DNA of 8,429 nucleotides, taken from contig JAGQQZ010000689.1 of assembly GCA_020425915.1 (NCBI GenBank), positions 1 through 8,429 of the forward strand, read 5' to 3'. Of this stretch, positions 7,570-8,429 are shown piece by piece; positions within the stretch are counted from its first letter, which is position 1, and each line of letters starts with the position of its first letter. The notes below the pieces were generated by a model. That model saw only the letters and a program-made list of their open reading frames with translations, did no database searches and was not told the DNA's origin. Made by a program: the position numbers and the translations under genes. Source of the stretch: Planctomycetota bacterium (GTDB lineage: Bacteria; Planctomycetota; UBA1135; UBA2386).

Positions 7570-8429
7570 TGTCCCAACCCGACGCACAGTCCCTTCGCGG
7601 CCGCACCGTCCACGTCGCTGGCATGTCGCGTGGCGGCACGACCTACCTGTACCACAACCTGCAACTCCACCCGCAGCTGTTCCTGCCGGAGCGCAAGGAG
7701 ATCTGCTACTTCGGCCACGAGCATCATCGCGGTCTGGATTGGTGGCTCTCGTTCTATCGGAACATGCGCGACGATCAGGTCGCGGTCGACATCTGCGGGC
7801 TCTACTTCATGGACGATGCGGCGATCGACCGCATCGTCGAGTTCAATCCGGACGCGAAGGTCATCGTGACGGTCCGCGAACCGATGCAGTGGATCTACTC
7901 GATCTACGAGCACTACAAGACGATCTTCGAGGTGCCGCCGATCCAGGACTTCGTGCAAGGCTGCACCTGGACGCGTGACGGCAACGCGATCCCGCTCGAG
8001 TTCGCGGACGGCAAGATCCGGCGCACGATCGAGCGCATGCAGGACAAACTCGGCGACAACCTGCTCGTGCTGGACTTCAAGCTGCTGAAGTCGGACCCGC
8101 TGCGGCTGTTGCGCGCGGTGGAGGCGTTCTGCGGCGTCGAGCACTGGTTCAGCGAAGACAACTTCTCGACCGCGCGGGTGAACTCGCGCGACAAGGGCAG
8201 CGCGAAGTTGATCATGCGGATCTGGCGCATTCCGGGTGTGCCGCTGCTGACGCGGTTGTTGCCGCGCGGCATCGTCATGTCGGTGCGTCGATTCTTGGAG
8301 GCCGAGCGAGGATCGAAGTCCGCGGGGAAGCCGAAGACCGAAGGGCCGGAATACTCGGAGGCGCAACGGGCGACGGTCGAGAAGTTGTTGGCGGAAGACC
8401 AGGCGTGGGTCACGGGGCTGTTCGCGACG
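7569..8429 (+). CDS. Second sulfotransferase, 3' end cut by window edge
   Basis: An open frame of 287 codons without a stop before the edge. It starts at an ATG sharing its A with the preceding TGA (TGATG), which implies coupled translation. The protein is a PAPS-dependent sulfotransferase. HVAGMSRGGTTYLYHNLQLHP (15-35) is the 5'-phosphosulfate loop, followed by the PERKEICYF segment (40-48) typical of NodH/heparan-type and Sulfotransfer_1 enzymes. KVIVTVREPMQWIYSIYEHY (97-116), with Arg103 and Ser111, is the 3'-phosphate motif. It is only distantly like the first sulfotransferase: the loop is followed by the K-E-x-x-x-F pattern, not the NSSF/YEDL pattern. The internal Met19 start would cut into the PAPS loop, so 7569 is preferred. 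Family members are usually about 280-310 residues, so little is missing. In its last third the leucine codon TTG becomes frequent, unlike the genes before it. The acceptor is probably a glycan or glycolipid made by this operon (inference). Confidence 0.85.
   Translation, partial: MSQPDAQSLRGRTVHVAGMSRGGTTYLYHNLQLHPQLFLPERKEICYFGHEHHRGLDWWLSFYRNMRDDQVAVDICGLYFMDDAAIDRIVEFNPDAKVIVTVREPMQWIYSIYEHYKTIFEVPPIQDFVQGCTWTRDGNAIPLEFADGKIRRTIERMQDKLGDNLLVLDFKLLKSDPLRLLRAVEAFCGVEHWFSEDNFSTARVNSRDKGSAKLIMRIWRIPGVPLLTRLLPRGIVMSVRRFLEAERGSKSAGKPKTEGPEYSEAQRATVEKLLAEDQAWVTGLFAT

Overview
This is a G+C-rich window, roughly two thirds G+C by eye, with heavy use of GCG, GTC, GAC, CTC and TCG codons. It points to a high-GC bacterium such as an actinobacterium, planctomycete or myxobacterium; the sequence alone does not let me choose. 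No RNA gene, CRISPR array, insertion sequence or integrase is visible. The window is almost filled by one plus-strand gene string that starts at 235 and runs off the right edge.

Layout: 1-234 is an upstream region with no secure gene; a weakly supported divergent start lies on the minus strand at 126. The seven genes are: an ATP-grasp ligase (235-1434); a fold-III PLP-dependent amino-acid decarboxylase (1431-2660); a PAPS-type sulfotransferase (2667-3818); an ArnC/GtrB-like polyprenyl-phosphate glycosyltransferase (3815-4786); a large multi-pass membrane protein resembling uncharacterised GT-C-like proteins of surface-polysaccharide loci (4793-6556); a lysylphosphatidylglycerol-synthase-type transmembrane (flippase-like) protein (6553-7569); and a second, different sulfotransferase (7569 to the edge, without a stop). 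Four of the six junctions overlap by 1 or 4 bases and the other two gaps are 6 bases, so I read this as a single, translationally coupled operon.

How they may work together (inference): the GT2 enzyme loads a sugar onto a polyprenyl phosphate. The multi-pass protein and the flippase-like protein use or move it at the membrane. The two sulfotransferases sulfate the glycan, its lipid or the attached group. The ATP-grasp and decarboxylase pair looks like a small module that makes an amine, or decarboxylates a ligated amino acid, and joins it through an amide bond. The simplest overall reading is a locus for a sulfated, possibly amino-acid- or amine-decorated cell-surface glycan or glycolipid. 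I do not recognise this seven-gene combination as a described system. The substrates of every enzyme remain unknown from sequence alone.
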